DNA of 64,000 nucleotides. Source: Undaria pinnatifida. Taxonomy: Eukaryota > Sar > Phaeophyceae > Laminariales > Alariaceae. The position numbers and the translations under genes are program-made. This document shows positions 21,990-32,165 of the stretch, one piece after another. The notes under the pieces are model-generated. The model worked only from the letters and a program-made list of their open reading frames with translations, was not told where the DNA came from and made no database searches. Position 1 is the first letter of the stretch, and every line of letters begins with the position of its first letter. The stretch spans positions 12,833,851 to 12,897,850 of the forward strand of contig JABAKD010000023.1 in NCBI GenBank assembly GCA_012845835.1. Reading direction: 5' to 3'.

Positions 21990-22250
21990 TCCAAATATTA
22001 ATGTTGCACAGATGCTCCGAGTATACTCGACACTCCGAGTATACTCGGAATATCGAGTACTTTTCGTACTCCAAGTACTGAGAGTGTTCAGAGTACTTGT
22101 AGGCCTGAATACGAGGAGTGCTTGGAGTATGACCAGTGCTATGGCCCAAATACTGCGAGCACAGGGAGTATGAGCAATGCATGTGCTCGAGTATAAGCAG
22201 TACCCGCAGTACAAACATTTACAATTCTTGTGGAGTACTCCGAGCATCGA
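21990..22250. repeat. AGTAC/GAGTA-rich degenerate array, part 1
   Basis: Dense GAGTACT, CGAGTATAC and AGTACTC strings before the third TRIM copy; the same array continues after it at 22632. Confidence 0.7.
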
Positions 22251-22254
22251 GAGT

Positions 22255-22627
22255 TGTTATAAGGCTTAGTTTGGGTAAGCTATCGGTTAACCAGTTGCAA
22301 GTGGTCAAACGGACTAATACCCCACTAATACCTTAACAAATTGCGTCGACGGCAGGACCATGGGTTTTTGGGTCGTGGGTTCGATCCCCACATCCACCAT
22401 AATAAACTTTTTCAGATTTTCCCATGGCGAACTTGAAAAATACTCTCCCCGGTATCCCCAGGAAATGAAACGGCTTGGATATATTGGCAGGTCCGCCCGT
22501 ATATCCGGCCGACCTGCTATCCCGCCGTTTCAGGGGGGGAGAGTGTTATAAGGCTTAGTTTGGGTAAGCTATCGGTTAACCTTTTGCAAGTGGTCAAACG
22601 GACTAATACCCCACTAATTCCTTAACA
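22255..22627 (+). mobile_element. miniature LTR element (TRIM), copy 3, complete
   Basis: Best-preserved copy, 373 bp. LTRs are at 22255-22338 and 22544-22627 (84 bp each, starting TGTTATAAGGCTTAG, ending CCTTAACA) and differ at only about three positions. The target duplication GAGT is exact (22251-22254 and 22628-22631). A polypurine run AGGGGGGGAGAG abuts the 3' LTR. No standard tRNA-complementary primer site follows the 5' LTR. Instead the interior has a sense tRNA-like T arm: GTGGG, loop TTCGATC, CCCAC at about 22376-22392. Inside the LTR, TAAGCTATCGGTTAACC resembles a tRNA D arm/A box. The near-identical LTRs imply a recent insertion. Confidence 0.9.
22378..22390 (+). promoter_or_regulatory. 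tRNA-like T arm / candidate Pol III B box
   Basis: GGGTTCGATCCCC matches the Pol III B-box consensus GGTTCGANNCC and folds as a 5-bp T stem with a 7-base loop. It is also present, inverted, in copy 1 near 17815-17835. Whether it drives transcription is inference. Confidence 0.55.
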
Positions 22628-22631
22628 GAGT

Positions 22632-24330
22632 GTTGAACACTGAAATATTTCAACATTCATTCGAGTAAAATGTCCCTAGCAATACTCTCTCCAGCAGTAC
22701 CCCGCTGTATAAAACCCTGAAATACTGCGAGTATTGCCGCACCTCGCAGTATGAAATCCCGAAATACTCTCGAGTATTATTGTGAATTATTACCAGTACG
22801 AAACAGTGAGATGCTGCGAGTATTCGAAGTATGAGCAGTATAGGATCCCCAAATACCTCATGTATAGTCTAGAGAGTATTCCAGAGCACCAACCCGAACA
22901 TACCTCAAGTACGGCAGAACCAAACCGTAAATACCCACTTTACGTGCAAGCAGTATCTAGAGTTTGGGACGCCGAAATAATTGAAGTACCAGCAGCACCC
23001 ATCCAGAGGATTCAATCCCGAAACACTTGAATGAAGAAGAAAAAACAGTACCTAGGGTTTTGGACCACAAAATACTTTCAAGAGCAAAAAACTGCGAGCA
23101 GTACAAGATCCCCAAATAGTTCAAGTACAGAGAGTATTCCAGAGTACCGAACCTCAACACACTTCAAGTACTACATACAGCAGTATACCAGAGTACCGAA
23201 CTCCTCAAAATAGTACTTGAAGCACAAGCAGTATCCAGAGTACTCAACACCGAAATACTTGGCGTACAAAAAGCAGTATTTAGAGTCTTAGACCCTGAAA
23301 CACTTCAAGTACAACCAGTTTCCAGAGTAGTAGTAGAGTATGAACTGAAACATAACGCCAGTACAGGCAGAATCGAAAGCATCGAGCACCTGGGAGTACA
23401 TTTCTTCGAGTACTACGAGTACCGAGAGTATTGAACACCGAAACACTTCTTCAGCGTCCGGGTAAAATACTCTGAGCAATAATAGTCTATCCAGTGTGTG
23501 TGTGTGTGTGTGTTCTTCACATTAAACCGTTCTTCTACTCGTCGACATCCAGCACACCCAGTGTCCGTACTGATTCTTCACCCTAGAAAGATCAGCTCTG
23601 TGGTCACAAGCCACGACACAGAGATAATGCATCGTAATGCATTCGACAACGCAATGTCATGCCCTAGTACTGGGTACGACAGGCACAACATACATACGTC
23701 AGCAACAGAAATACATTGGAAGAGAGAAATACGAAATAAACAAAAACAAAAACAAAAACAAAAAACAAAAACAAAATAAGACAACAAATAAAAACAAAGA
23801 TAAAAATAAAACAAAAAATGAAACAAACAAAATGAAGGGGAAATCGAAGAAACAACCCAACCGGAAAGGAGAGCCAAAGCTCGGAAAAGAAACATAATAA
23901 ATCCAGTAGTACCTCGCAGTACAAACTTCTGACTCATTGCCAATATTACTTCACCTCGCAGTATTGCACCCTGGAAAATTCCGATTATTGGAGTATAGTC
24001 TAAGCAGTGTACCAAATGCCGAAATAATTGCGAGTACTCAAAAGTATGAGCAGTCAGTGAAGGATATCATCAAAAGTATGAGCAGTCAGTGAAGGATATC
24101 ATTATTATACCTCAAGTACAGAGAATATTCAAGAGCACCGAGCCCCAAACTACTTCAAGTACTACATACATACAGTAGTATCCCCCAGAGTATCGAACCC
24201 GAAAGTACGTCGGGTAAGTAAGGCAGTAAAAGCAAAACACAATATCTTGATGAAATACTCCAAGTACTACGAATGTCACGCAGTAGTACACAAAGTTAAA
24301 AGGCCAAATACCTCGAGTACATGCAGTACC
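22632..24330. repeat. AGTAC/GAGTA-rich degenerate array, part 2
   Basis: About 1.7 kb in which short strings such as CAGAGTACCGAAC, CTTCAAGTAC, GAGCAGTAT and AAATACT recur every 25-40 bp without a fixed period. It contains a (GT)n run near 23494-23512, A-rich CAAAAA units at 23733-23776, and a direct duplication of AAAAGTATGAGCAGTCAGTG near 24049/24071. Confidence 0.7.
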
Positions 24331-24489
24331 TCAAGAATTTGTCGAAAATACTTTCCTTTGCTCCCAGGTACTGGGAGCTGTTTCGTTATTACGGTCGCTG
24401 TGTCACGTGTACTGGGTAACCACGTGGCGTGCGCTGATGATGGAGTAAGTAGGAAAGAACACAATAAGAATATAAAAAATGAAAATACA

Positions 24490-24860
24490 CTCCAGCTGTG
24501 AGATCGAATATTTTGTCGAAACTCATATTTACAATCTGTGTGTGATCGTACTCCGATCGCGCGTATTACGGGTTGTGTGTCCTCATTAAGGATATAGGTC
24601 GGCGACTCCCCTTGCAATTACAGTGTAGCTATCCGGGTCAACAGGGTGATGTTAGGCAGTCTGTGCGCGGAAACTATAAAACCCGTTAGTGAGGGGGACA
24701 CTATCTGACAGCTGTGGAAGGAAATGCATCAGTTTATCAAGTGAATCCTGTAAGCCGAATAACCGTTAACGGGGAGGCGGAGTTTTGAATGACGTGGGGG
24801 CCTGGTTTTGATCAAAAGGGAGCGGGGGTTGGAGGGGGGGGGGGGGGAGTGAAGGGGGAG
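24490..24860 (+). repeat. dispersed G-tract repeat R1, copy 2
   Basis: Starts CACTCCAGCTGTGAGATCGA, then GATACTCCGATCGCG-like, AAGGATATAGGTCGGCGACTC and CAGTCTGTGCGCGGAAACTAT, and ends in a G14 run. Two TACCTGGTA palindromes follow at 24866 and 24888. Confidence 0.8.
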
Positions 24861-24896
24861 TAACATACCTGGTATCAGGGTATAACATACCTGGTA

Positions 24897-26690
24897 TCAT
24901 ACACAGGGCCGCACCAGTCGCAGACTCTCAAGCACACACACAGAAGCTCAGTACCTTGTCATCTGTCGTCACGCTCCAATCTCTCATATATACAGGCAGC
25001 ATCTTGTCATCGAAGACCGGGCCGTACCTCGTCATCACCACTACCTGTCGGGGGAAAAGCCTCACACACTGCCGAGAGGCATATTCCAAGTAGCGCCTCG
25101 ACAGACGATCCGAAACCCTATAAAATACGAAACGCCGACTATCCGCAGACTAGTATTGAGCAACCGTATACCACAAACAGACCCCCTATTTGGGGGGCGA
25201 TACGATAGGTCTAGGACAGATTATCACCGATTGCCCTGAAAACACGGCAATCCCAAAATTCCATCATCAATAATTGTCAAGGTAAAACAGCAGTCTGAAC
25301 ACCAATATTTTTACCAGAAAATCCTACGCTTAGGCTAAATCGTAGCTCAAGCTTGCGCTGTGAAACGTCGTTTCAACCGATATCCTCTTCCACTGTCGAG
25401 CATGTCAACCCAATTGAATGGATGTTGATGCACCAAGCTAAGAATATTGCCCAGGTGAAACGGCATTCTCAATGTCAGAATGCGTCAATCTCAGGTTTAG
25501 CATAATCTCCCATATAAGATAAACCAGTGTCTACGGGGAGGGAAAAAATTCAACAATCTGTTGGGAAAACCTTCAAACAAAATCACCGTCTTCACATAAA
25601 ATCCCATCGCCCAATGACATTGCCCCCCCTGCTTTGTACTGTGTAGGAAAGAGCAAACAACAGCACGTCCACGACATAATATAACTCCTATCGAAACACG
25701 CATCAAATCGAACTCTAGCAGCCCTGCATCCCCAAATTTAAATGCAAACGCAAACGGCAAAACGCCTCCGTATGCAACGGTTTGTCGGAGAATCAGCATG
25801 TCACCATTCTGACGCACGTGGGTAATCTAACACTCCCCATGGGCCACACTCCATTTCCATATAGACGCGAGCGTAACGCATGCCTTTATCCAAGAGAAAC
25901 ACGACGAACAAGGCATCAGCACACATCATCACACCTCCACCAGAGGCATTGACCTCCGTCAACTAGCCTTATTGTTTGCATTCGAGTATAGACTAACCCC
26001 AAATTGAACACCACTAGTAGTGTCATATCCCATTGAAATGTAGTACCGTTACTGTATCAACGCATATCAGGACACAATAGCATATAATACCGATGGCTCA
26101 CATCGTGCCTCCGTATACGGGCGCTAGCAGTATTAGCCAATCAATGATAGACACCGTACCACACATACATTTGATATCTGGTCGTAACTATATCGCATGC
26201 CGTGTCGGGAAACATGCCAGTTCGCGGTAAGGTCAGTCGCCCTGGAACTCGCCTTAAATCACATACCAGGTACCAGTTAGCAAGCGGGACACTCGGGACG
26301 CTCCTGCCATTAGAGCGGGTGATATCCTCCCTTGCAGCCTATCACACACTTACTGTACTATCGGTTGCCATGCACGTCACGAATTCAGTGGTTGCTGTGC
26401 ACGTCGTGATCGGAAAACTTGTGCATGGGTTAGAGACGTTGAAAATGTATATTATTATTGCCTCCCCCGGAAAGGATGATGGGAGGAGGAGGGGGAAATT
26501 GGAAGGTTGGAAGATGGAAGAGACCAAGAGAGGCCCTCCCTCCCCCATACTCGCCTCGTCTCCGAACCATAAATTTAATAGCGACAAGCGCTCTCGTCGC
26601 ATACTTGGGTAACTCTATCGTACCACACAATACACTCACGCGGCTAAGCCATGCATACTGAACATAGGTCACGTACGTACCACACAAATA
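24897..26690. other. unannotated stretch
   Basis: No gene or repeat recognised over about 1.8 kb. A perfect small hairpin, CCCCC/GGGGG, lies at about 25183-25198. The minus-strand frame at 25497-25817 is open but has no recognisable motif. Confidence 0.45.
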
Positions 26691-26691
26691 T

Positions 26692-26908
26692 ATATATATA
26701 TATAGGAACGTGTCCCCATGGATAGTCCGCCTGATGAAATATCCATGCCTTTATAACATGACATGCCACATACTGCAACACAGTTATAAAATATTCCTCT
26801 CATGATTCACACAATACCTTCGACGGCGTATCTCCCCAACTACCACACTATTGCTTAGACGGCGAATTGCCCTGAACACAATACCCCATCGTACATATAA
26901 TAGATGCA
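26692..26908. repeat. dispersed repeat R3, copy 1 (uninterrupted)
   Basis: Shares TAGGAACGTGTCCCCATGGA, GATGAAATATCCATGCCTTT, AAATATTCCTCTCATGATTC and ACGGCGTATCTCCCCAACTA with the broken copy at 42012-42868. This copy preserves both empty sites, for a SINE and for R1. Confidence 0.85.
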
Positions 26909-27198
26909 ATGCGGTTCCACAAATCGAACCACATATCAAAACGTCCCACATCCCCCCTTATGATACCATTGTCGTTTTGACGTGCATCTCGCCCTACCTA
27001 GGTCTAGAAGCATTGAAGGAGTTTTTGCGATACCAGACACCATAAGTAGCAGATATTACTGCAATGGCAGACATTCCATAACCCAATATATTACCTATCT
27101 CCTACTTCATTGGACTACTGTAGGAGCACCTAACTTCTCCTATCACTATAGACTATACCACCGCATGCTCTCCAAGACCCGAAACAACCAAGATCTCA

Positions 27199-28234
27199 TT
27201 ATAAATTCATGGACATATTACGGTGGAACTCTAAAGACTCCTTAGAAATAGCCTTGGTTAAGATATCCGCATGCTGGACACCGGACGGCACATGTGTGAC
27301 CGAGATTTCTTTCCTCCCTGCCAATTCCCTAAGGAAGTGGTGCCGTACGTCAATGTGCTTGGAGTTCGAGTTGGTAATAGGGTTCTGCGCGAGCTGCACG
27401 GCACCCTCGTTATCCTCCAACACTGGAATGCAAGGCATTCCGACTTCAGGCAGCATGAAACGCCAAACCTGCCTCAAGAACAACACTTCCTCAATGTCTG
27501 CAAGTGCTACGTACTCCGCCACCGTCGTGGAGAGTGTCACACACTTCTGTGTCCTAGAAAACCAAGACACGGAAGCACTAGTCCCCTCGAAACCGACCTC
27601 CTGTCTGTCGCCTTACTTGCGTAGTCTGCGTCTGCAAACACCTGCATGCTCAACCCTCCTATTGTACCTCTCTGAAAAGTAATTCCGAATGAACTCGTCC
27701 GTCTCACATACCCTAAGATACTGAGTGCCTGCTGCTTTCCAGTGCCCGTAATTAGGCGCAGCGCAGTATTGGGCCACTGCTCTTACTGCGTTGGAAATGT
27801 CCGGCCGTGTCTGGGTCGACAGCCACATCAGTGAACCGATCAACTCGCGAAACGGCCAAATATGTTCCCCGATACTTCATTCTTGTCGGAATCCGGAAGC
27901 TTAGTACCAATCGAAAGCGGAACACTCCTACCCATACTCTATCCCGTATTCATCCGCCAACTGTTCGGCGAAAGTTCGTTGGGAAATCTTCAGTGTACCC
28001 TTCTCCCAATCCCTCTCATAGAAACTCCCCGAATACCAACGTAGCTCCCCAAGGTTTTTTGACCGGTACCATTCCGTTCAGCTTCCTACCAAACTCGTCA
28101 CACCTAGCCTTCTCTCCTACCGCAAATATATCGTCCACATGCACTACTAGTTTATTGTTTTTGCTATACTCCCCCCTTCTGTCAAACGGAACACGCATAT
28201 TATAATGAGTCAAGATCGGCCAGAAGCCGCCCAC
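27199..28234 (-). pseudogene. Ty1/copia reverse transcriptase-RNase H fragment
   Basis: Three minus-strand frames form the C-terminal part of a copia pol. The first (28234-28016) has the RT active-site block NKLVVHVDDIFAVG. The second (27843-27613) has TRPDISNAVRAVAQYC. The third (27570-27199) is RNase H with SRTQKCVTLSTTVAEYVAL, EDNEGAV and SNSKHIDVRHHFLREL, ending in an LTKAI-type tail. Frameshifts or stops separate the pieces, and RT upstream of the VDD block is missing, replaced by repeat R2. It is related to, but clearly diverged from, the copia element at 31.6-39.3 kb. No LTR was found at its end. Confidence 0.85.
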
Positions 28235-28860
28235 AAATCAGGGGTAAACACTGGACCAAACGCAAGACTGATATAAAGGGCGCACCCCATCAGAATCGAC
28301 CCAGAACTAAACATACCGTAGAAGGCATCTTTCTAGCGGGGTGGCTGACATTCTCAAAACACACCACCATCCAATAGAAACACTCATATCCCAAAACCAA
28401 ATATCCTATATCGCTCGTACATACGTGAATCATGAATCTTGTCTGCGTAAATTACGAAACTATCCGGCTCATCGGGCCGGCTGCAAGTACTAGATCTTAT
28501 ATCCCCCCTGCTTGCATGTCTTCCTTGATAGCAGAGCCTCTACATCTGATCTGATGCATTTAGCCCGAAAATTAGACATATTTCCCTTATTCTACCAGCA
28601 TATATTTGACATGCCCCGGACATGGACCAATCACAAATCCAAAACCCGAATAAATGACAGCGTCAAAAATTCAAATCCAATATCCCCCCAACTCTATACT
28701 ATACCTACATTACAGTAGTAAATCACCATCAATCTGATCATTAGTCCAAGCGCATATATTTTGAATCGACGTGTCCGCTGAACGAGACACGAACCCGATG
28801 CCTTGCGACCTGTACCAACAGAGTTGACAGAAAAAAAATAGTGCTGATATGATCACGCCA
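28204..28860 (-). repeat. dispersed repeat R2, copy 1
   Basis: Matches 60755-61345 and 57650-57972 in inverted orientation. Shared landmarks are CAAGTACTAGATCTT, TCATGAATCTTGT, CACCATCCAATAGAAA and CCGTAGAAGGCAT. It abuts the copia fragment, so it may be more of that element rather than a separate unit. Confidence 0.7.
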
Positions 28861-29349
28861 TCCTACATTCCTGCAAACTCAAAAGTACCATCCTCAAATT
28901 CAAACAAGTATAAGAGGTTCGCCTTCAACTAAAAAATAAAATAATCTATTATGATATAACTCCTCCACTCCAGAGTCAAGCCAAATTTTGTCCAATCAGT
29001 TTCGCTCTAGTTTTGTCCATACCAAGCTCTCAGCATGCGTTGGTATTACAGGACACCCTGATCAGGATTTGTGCTTCATCAACTAAATCTGGAAGCCACC
29101 ATTCATCATACATACCTACCTACGCTACCTGTTCTAGACGAATACCAGGTATGTCATTTCTCAAATTGATTTTTACATCAAGCATCCTACCAGCTCGCGC
29201 GGGTTTCTTCTAACCTATCACTCAGTATATGTACAAACGTGAATAAAATATCAATCTCACATACCAGGTACTACAGGTATTAATGCTTGCATAACACCAG
29301 GCAGGGTTGAAACTTCAGTTGTGTGTTGAAAACGCAATCACCCTATCCA

Positions 29350-30320
29350 TCACCCGTCGCTGTTGCAATATATTAGCTACACAAAATGCCCCCCCCCCCC
29401 CCCCCCCCCGCTCTTGCTCTCCCTTACTCAAACGCCCCACCAAATATCGAAATCCGCCACATTAATAAACACTTCACGCACAGGATATCACCTCATTATC
29501 TTTCGAGAGCCATCCATGCCGCTGTGTCCCCCCCCGACCCCCCCCCCGCCTCGAACGCCCCCTTCTTCCCCATCACCCGCACCTTCGCCTAGACCTAGCA
29601 CCACACGTATAACAAACCCCTCACCTAAAGCCCTTCCCCCCCCCCCCCCCCGCCCCCCCCCGCCCCCACCCCCCACCTTGCCCCCCCCCAACCCATCCCA
29701 ACCCCACCCCCTCGAACACTCCACCCTCTCTTTACTCACGGATTGTACGACTTACCCCAGGATATACATGATAAACTGATGTATTATTCCCAAAACTGTC
29801 ACATTTATCCCCTCAAAATAATGTATAGTTTCCAGGCACATATTGAGCTGCCCCCCCCGCCCCCCGCCCCCCCCCCGCCCAACCCCCCCCCCCCCCGCCC
29901 CCAACCCCCCCCTCCCCCCCGCCCCCAATAATATACTGGTGCCAAAACCGTCAGATTTATCCCCTCGAAAGGGATTTATAGCTTACATGCACAAATTGCC
30001 CCTTCCCCCCCCCCCCCCGCGCCCCTCCAAACCCGCTCGCTTTTGATCAAAACCAGGCCCCCCTTTCCCTTCACAGCTGCTGCTGTCAGATTTTGTCCCC
30101 CTCAAAAACGGGTTTTATAGTTTCCGCGCACAGACTGACTAAAATCATCCTGTTGACCCTGATAGCTACACTGTAGTTGTAAGGGGAGTCGCCGACCTAT
30201 ATCCTTAATGAGGACACACAACTCGTAATGCGCGCGATCGGAGTATCACACACAGCTTGCAAAGAAAGATGAGTTTCGACGAAATCTTCGATCTCACAGC
30301 TGGAGAGTATTTTAATTTTT
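29350..30320 (-). repeat. dispersed G-tract repeat R1, copy 3 (extended, C-strand on top)
   Basis: Longest R1 copy on this strand. Several units each combine a poly(C) run of up to about 20 with a block like CAGATTTATCCCCTCAAAA...TATAGTTTCC.GCACA. It ends in the usual unit GCGCGATCGGAGTATCACAC and CTCACAGCTGGAGAGTATTTTAATTTTT. It is the inverted counterpart of 39285-40060. Proline-rich frames here are by-products. Confidence 0.8.
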
Positions 30321-30329
30321 ATAATACAT

Positions 30330-31024
30330 GCAAACAGAAATAGTTTGCATATACTCCAGTATACTTTAATTTTTACTGGGTATAATATACCTGTGACCTG
30401 GTGGCAGATACCAGTACTTCGTGGCTACCAGATTATTCATGTTTCCTAATTTCCGTACCAGGTACAAAGTTCATACTTCCATCCCAACTTCATCCAATAT
30501 ACGTCCAAACGCCACAATTAATTGTAAGGGTGCCCGATTTAAGAGCACAACAGTATTATTCTTACTAGCTACAGGGGGTGAACACACAACAATGCCTCAT
30601 AATACCAACTTTAATAACCGACCCAAATCCCGAATCTGCATGACAAGAAAAATGTATTTGAGCAATACGTGCCTTTTTGAGCATGTTCTCTTGCGGCAGG
30701 CAATGGTCTTCTCTTTCTCACGTAGACGCTCTCGTAGCGGACAGCGCCTTCTCCGCCGTCCTTGCTCCTCCCCAGGCCCCACGAAGAAGCCGAACCCTAA
30801 TCCACCACCAAGCCTCCAACTCTCCTGTTCTCCACCCTCCTGCGCCACCGTCTGATATTTCCGCCCACGTTGCGCATCGCCGGCTGCATACCGTCAACGA
30901 CGGCCTGACACGAGAACGATAGATGTCTACCCGAAAAAGCTCCCCTCGGCGTAGACGATATCGGCTGCTCTACACCGGTATCATCGTCCTCGTCAAGCCA
31001 GGCCGCCGGCTGTGATCCCTGCTG
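30330..31024. other. unannotated stretch
   Basis: No recognised gene on the plus strand. The minus strand below the stop at 31025 stays open for about 75 codons in the same frame as the 31025-31411 frame, which hints that a coding region was once longer. Confidence 0.4.
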
Positions 31025-31411
31025 CTACTTTTCCACTACCCCCAGCTCAGCTACCACCATGTTGTTGCACCATTGCTCGTCATCCCCGTCTTTCAGCGCT
31101 TCCCCAAAGCAAGCTCGCTCTTCCTCCTTTGCTCCGTTTTGTTCGAGCGGGAGCTGCTTTGCTTCCTTCGCGGGCGGGGGAAGCTGCGGCGGCGGTGTCG
31201 ATTGTGGCGGTGGCGGCGGTGACCCCGGCGGCAGACGCTCCTCTTCTACCGCCTCCGACTCCTCTTCATTCAAATAACGCAAAACAAAAGCAATATCTCT
31301 CGCCTCCAGAATGTCGCCCTCATTTTTATCGATTAATCCGGCAGTCCCAAGCGTCTGTTTTGTGAGCTGCTGCTCGTGCCACCTTGCAGCAAGACCCCCG
31401 AGCGCCTCCAT
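31025..31411 (-). CDS. hypothetical protein fragment, acidic and proline-rich
   Basis: A 128-codon frame starting at ATG 31411. Residues 1-60 look like ordinary folded protein (MEALGGLAARWHEQQL, FVLRYLNEEESEAVEEE). A PPGSPPPPPQSTPPP linker follows, then a mixed acidic tail. After the TAG at 31025 the same frame continues with WLDEDDDTGVEQP, so that stop may be a mutation. I do not recognise the family. It lies just upstream of the copia 5' LTR on the opposite strand and may be a host gene fragment, a transposon tail or chance. Confidence 0.25.
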   Translation of the reverse strand: MEALGGLAARWHEQQLTKQTLGTAGLIDKNEGDILEARDIAFVLRYLNEEESEAVEEERLPPGSPPPPPQSTPPPQLPPPAKEAKQLPLEQNGAKEEERACFGEALKDGDDEQWCNNMVVAELGVVEK

Positions 31412-31611
31412 GCTCTCACGGCGTCCCTTTGTCTAGAACGCGCGGGTCCTAGGTCTTTCCTGGTCCGGCGCTGATCTTTGGACATCATGGGAACTTCTCG
31501 TGTATTGTGGTTTGCGTCCCTAAGGGCTTTCCAAGCCCTCACGGTTCATGCTGCTATTGCGCGGACTTCGGACATTTCGACCTTTATGGGTGGCTTTCAT
31601 GATATAGCCCA

Positions 31612-32134
31612 TGTTGGACGTACTCACTCCATTGTCAGATTGCTTACAAGAATCCGTCGAAAGTATGGATCGGAGAATTTTGGGGGTTTCGTATATGTGT
31701 GGGATGGATCTCCACAACGGGATTTTGTATTGTGGGTTTTTATGCGCCCGAAAAATATCACTCTATTTTTCGACTTTATTTTTTGCCTCTACCTTGTGTG
31801 TTCTCTGTGTCTCTTCTACGGCTACCACGCCAAGGGCTACCACGACCAATCTATATTGCAAGGCCTATCACGCCTTCACCACTGCACGGCTACCACGCCT
31901 GTGTATTTACATCCCGGCTGTCACGCCACAGTTCCGAGTTCCATTTCCGGGTCATCACACCTGAGCTATCACGCTTCACCACACACGTAAATCGGGCTAT
32001 CACACCAGCCTTAGTTACTAGTTCGTAGTTTACCGATCACCGGCTATTACCCCACCTTTCTCCTCCACCTACCCCACCACCGGGGCACCACACGTACCAA
32101 CCTACTCCACACGCTAGCGTCAACGATCTTCAAC
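31612..32134 (+). repeat. copia 5' LTR
   Basis: Begins TGTTGGACGTACTCACTCC and ends near CAACGATCTTCAAC. The 3' half is unusually rich in TATCACGCC/TACCACGCC-like strings recurring every 12-20 bp. The sequence after it (GAACGAGTGGGTTGTGCG) should hold the primer site, but I could not match it to a tRNA end. Confidence 0.9.
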
Positions 32135-32165
32135 GAACGAGTGGGTTGTGCGTTGCTAAGCGCCA

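Noticed and set aside
22365-22405. Complete tRNA gene
   Set aside because: Only the T arm and part of the acceptor strand fit. The D and anticodon arms cannot be placed at normal distances, and the box lies inside an LTR element.
22255-22627. Hammerhead ribozyme, which would make the TRIM a retrozyme
   Set aside because: I searched for CUGANGA plus GAAA around a stem and found only CTGAAACGG in the hairpin; the conserved core is missing.
29363-30046. Proline-rich plus-strand frames and glycine-rich minus-strand frames
   Set aside because: They translate poly(C)/poly(G) runs of R1 and have no independent support; the same holds for 39740-40516.
31478-32028. Open frames inside the copia LTRs (also 38613-39166)
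   Set aside because: Nearly identical frames in both LTRs follow from LTR identity; no motif and no reason to be coding.
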